A DNA stretch of 64,000 nt from Oceanobacter antarcticus (GTDB lineage Bacteria > Pseudomonadota > Gammaproteobacteria > Pseudomonadales > Oceanobacteraceae): positions 62,001 through 126,000 of the forward strand of contig NZ_JBBKTX010000004.1 in assembly GCF_044962685.1 (NCBI RefSeq), given 5' to 3'. This document shows, in pieces, positions 62,613-64,000 of this stretch. The notes beneath the pieces were generated by a model. The model was not told the DNA's origin, made no database searches, and saw only the letters and a list, made by a program, of their open reading frames with translations. Numbering within the stretch: the stretch's first letter is position 1; every line of letters starts with the position of its first letter. Both the position numbers and the translations under genes were made by a program.

Positions 62613-63089
62613 TCACAGCACAGCCAACAAGTGAGCCTCTATCTGTTCAAGATCAGGAATAAACGCAGACTCTCCGTCCACACTGACGGCCATCTGATCC
62701 ATCGCCCCCATCCCCATCACCGCATCCACTTGCTGGATATCCGACTCCAGTACCTTGTTGAGTTTTGGAATGCCTTGCACCAGCATGCCAAAAAATGGCA
62801 TCCCGGTATGACGACCAACACCGTTGATTACGGCAAAACGGGCACTGGGGCTTGGACGTGGTGCGGCCGTTCCATTAAGTAATTCGTAGCAAATAACTGG
62901 CACACCAACGCCGCGCCACTGAATACTGCCAATGACCCAGTTGACGCTGGAGTTCGTGGTCATTAACTGGGAAAAAGGGATAATCTCAGCCACGGTCACG
63001 TTAGGAAGCAATAACTGTCGGTCGTGCAGCTGCATCATCAGGCACTCAACCTGACCGGGTTGTTCAATGCTGGCAGGTGTCTGGCTCAT
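62613..63089 (-). CDS. chpC: CheW-like coupling protein (ChpC)
   Basis: 158 residues. The CheW fold is seen in LMMQLHDRQLLLPNVTVAEII near residue 17 and VIGSIQWRGVGVPVICYE near 52. Follows the methylesterase gene with a 26-nt overlap, the chpB-chpC order of Pseudomonas pilus chemotaxis (Chp) clusters. Couples a receptor to the ChpA kinase that controls type IV pili. Confidence 0.8.
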   Translation of the reverse strand: MSQTPASIEQPGQVECLMMQLHDRQLLLPNVTVAEIIPFSQLMTTNSSVNWVIGSIQWRGVGVPVICYELLNGTAAPRPSPSARFAVINGVGRHTGMPFFGMLVQGIPKLNKVLESDIQQVDAVMGMGAMDQMAVSVDGESAFIPDLEQIEAHLLAVL

Positions 63090-64000
63090 GGGTGTTCATC
63101 CAGTGATTCTTGAGTCTATTCACCAGCTGGTTGGCCAGCTGGAACGGGGTGCCATGAAAAGTGACCAGGCCTGTAGCGAGCGCACTTTCAGGCATTGAGG
63201 CATTGGCACAGGTCGCCGGGGTTTGCACCCAGACCGGCAATTGCCTTTCAGGTAAAGCCGTCAGTGCTTCCGAGCCGTCATTACCCATGCCGCTGAACAG
63301 GATAATACCCGTCCGAGCCTGAAAATGCCGGTGCACGTTTAATATGACCTGATCAATCGATGGACCGTACGGGCCTGGCCAGTCATGATGTGTCGATACT
63401 AACCGGCCTTCAGCTTCAAAACCAAATTCATCGGTAATCGGAGCAACCAGCACATCTCCATGAGTCAGTTGACGGCCTTCCTGAAACAGACATAACTTGA
63501 GCTCAGAGTGGCGGCCAATGGTCGCAGACAGTGTTTCTTCAAAGCGGCAATCAATATGTTGGGCATAGACAAAAGCAACGGGCAGTCCGGCAGGCAGAGC
63601 ATCAAGAAAGTTTTTGACGGCGCCAGGGCCACCTAAAGATGCGCCCAAAACCCAGACTTCGTCTGCCGGTTTGCCGGTCAATGCCAAGTTTGCGAAGATT
63701 TTCGGCAGCAGGATCCGGCTAGGTTGAGCGCTAACCGGAGCAGAAAGGCGTTCCAGGCTGGCGGCACTTTCACCCGCCAACGGCTTCCCTGGTACAACTT
63801 CCTTTAACTTCTGGTACAGGCGTTTTTGCCAGCGTGGCAATGTTGTACTACCCCGAGGAGGCGCTTTTTCAAACCCCACCAGCACCGGGATCGGACCATG
63901 TATCAGTTCATCCAGCCAGTCTGACAGCTCATCATCGTTATCACGATTGATATCGATCAGCCAGACATCCAGCGACAAGCCACGATCCCGAATCAACTCC
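63064..64000 (-). CDS. chpB: CheB-type methylesterase ChpB, 3' part (start outside the window)
   Basis: At least 310 residues; the reading frame is open to the window edge, so the N-terminus and start are missing. The CheB methylesterase site is visible as LGASLGGPGAVKNFL near the middle (catalytic Ser in GASLGG), an AQHIDCRFEETLS segment, and GMGNDGSEAL carrying the catalytic Asp. An upstream receiver-like domain is partly seen. It removes methyl groups from the pilus chemoreceptor. Placed before chpC. Confidence 0.85.
   Translation of the reverse strand, partial: ELIRDRGLSLDVWLIDINRDNDDELSDWLDELIHGPIPVLVGFEKAPPRGSTTLPRWQKRLYQKLKEVVPGKPLAGESAASLERLSAPVSAQPSRILLPKIFANLALTGKPADEVWVLGASLGGPGAVKNFLDALPAGLPVAFVYAQHIDCRFEETLSATIGRHSELKLCLFQEGRQLTHGDVLVAPITDEFGFEAEGRLVSTHHDWPGPYGPSIDQVILNVHRHFQARTGIILFSGMGNDGSEALTALPERQLPVWVQTPATCANASMPESALATGLVTFHGTPFQLANQLVNRLKNHWMNTHEPDTCQH

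Overview
The window looks like chromosomal DNA of a free-living, probably marine gammaproteobacterium of the Oceanospirillales/Pseudomonas-like group. This rests on gene content: vanillate, 4-hydroxybenzoate, 3-hydroxybenzoate and gentisate catabolism, many TRAP transporters, a fagA-fumC-orfX iron operon, Entner-Doudoroff genes, a SahR-metK-ahcY-metF methyl-cycle operon and a ChpB/ChpC pair. The species cannot be fixed. No rRNA, tRNA, CRISPR array or transposase gene was seen.

Layout. (1) 1-2.3 kb: a frameshifted HigA-type antitoxin remnant and a two-gene ATPase/HNH nuclease operon of Septu (PtuAB) type. (2) 2.5-5.6 kb, minus strand: Rid-family protein, BenE benzoate transporter and a Leu/Ile/Val-type periplasmic binding protein. 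(3) 6.0-12.9 kb, plus strand: an AcoR-like sigma-54 activator followed by a four-gene oxidation module (outer-membrane protein, Tat-exported small subunit, GMC oxidoreductase, aldehyde dehydrogenase). A textbook -24/-12 promoter and a perfect palindrome precede this module. (4) 13.3-17.7 kb: two 561-bp nearly identical DUF2889 copies flanking a LysR gene and a 3-hydroxybenzoate 4-monooxygenase gene. (5) 17.8-24.4 kb: SpmAB-like membrane protein, orphan TRAP binding protein, vanBA with two VanR palindromes, vanR, and a second orphan TRAP binding protein. (6) 24.8-31.6 kb: TRAP transporter plus gentisate pathway (maleylpyruvate isomerase, gentisate dioxygenase, fumarylpyruvate hydrolase) with a divergent LysR regulator. 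(7) 32-40.6 kb: DMT exporter, a third TRAP system, AraC regulator, DcaP-like porin and pobA.

(8) 40.7-47.1 kb is iron-related. A Fur box lies between fagA-fumC-orfX and a flavodoxin. A second Fur box precedes a lipoprotein pair made of a seven-blade RCC1 propeller and a di-haem oxidoreductase. This pair is my best candidate for an undescribed system. (9) 47.5-50.4 kb: edd-glk. (10) 50.8-53.6 kb: H-NOX sensor overlapping a PAS-GGDEF-EAL protein. (11) 53.6-58.4 kb: sahR-metK-ahcY-metF. (12) 58.4-62.6 kb: LPS-core type glycosyltransferases, one with facing T9 and A9 tracts. (13) 62.6-64 kb: chpC and the 3' part of chpB, which runs off the window.

The catabolic genes fit together as a peripheral aromatic funnel. 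VanAB, PobA and MobA all deliver protocatechuate, whose ring-cleavage genes are not here, while the gentisate branch is complete from gentisate to fumarate and pyruvate. Three TRAP binding-protein pairs, BenE and a porin supply uptake. MITE-like elements (5.7, 12.9 and 31.6 kb) and the DUF2889 duplication show that this region has been rearranged. All coordinates and motifs were read by eye; family names are from recall of family signatures, not from a search.
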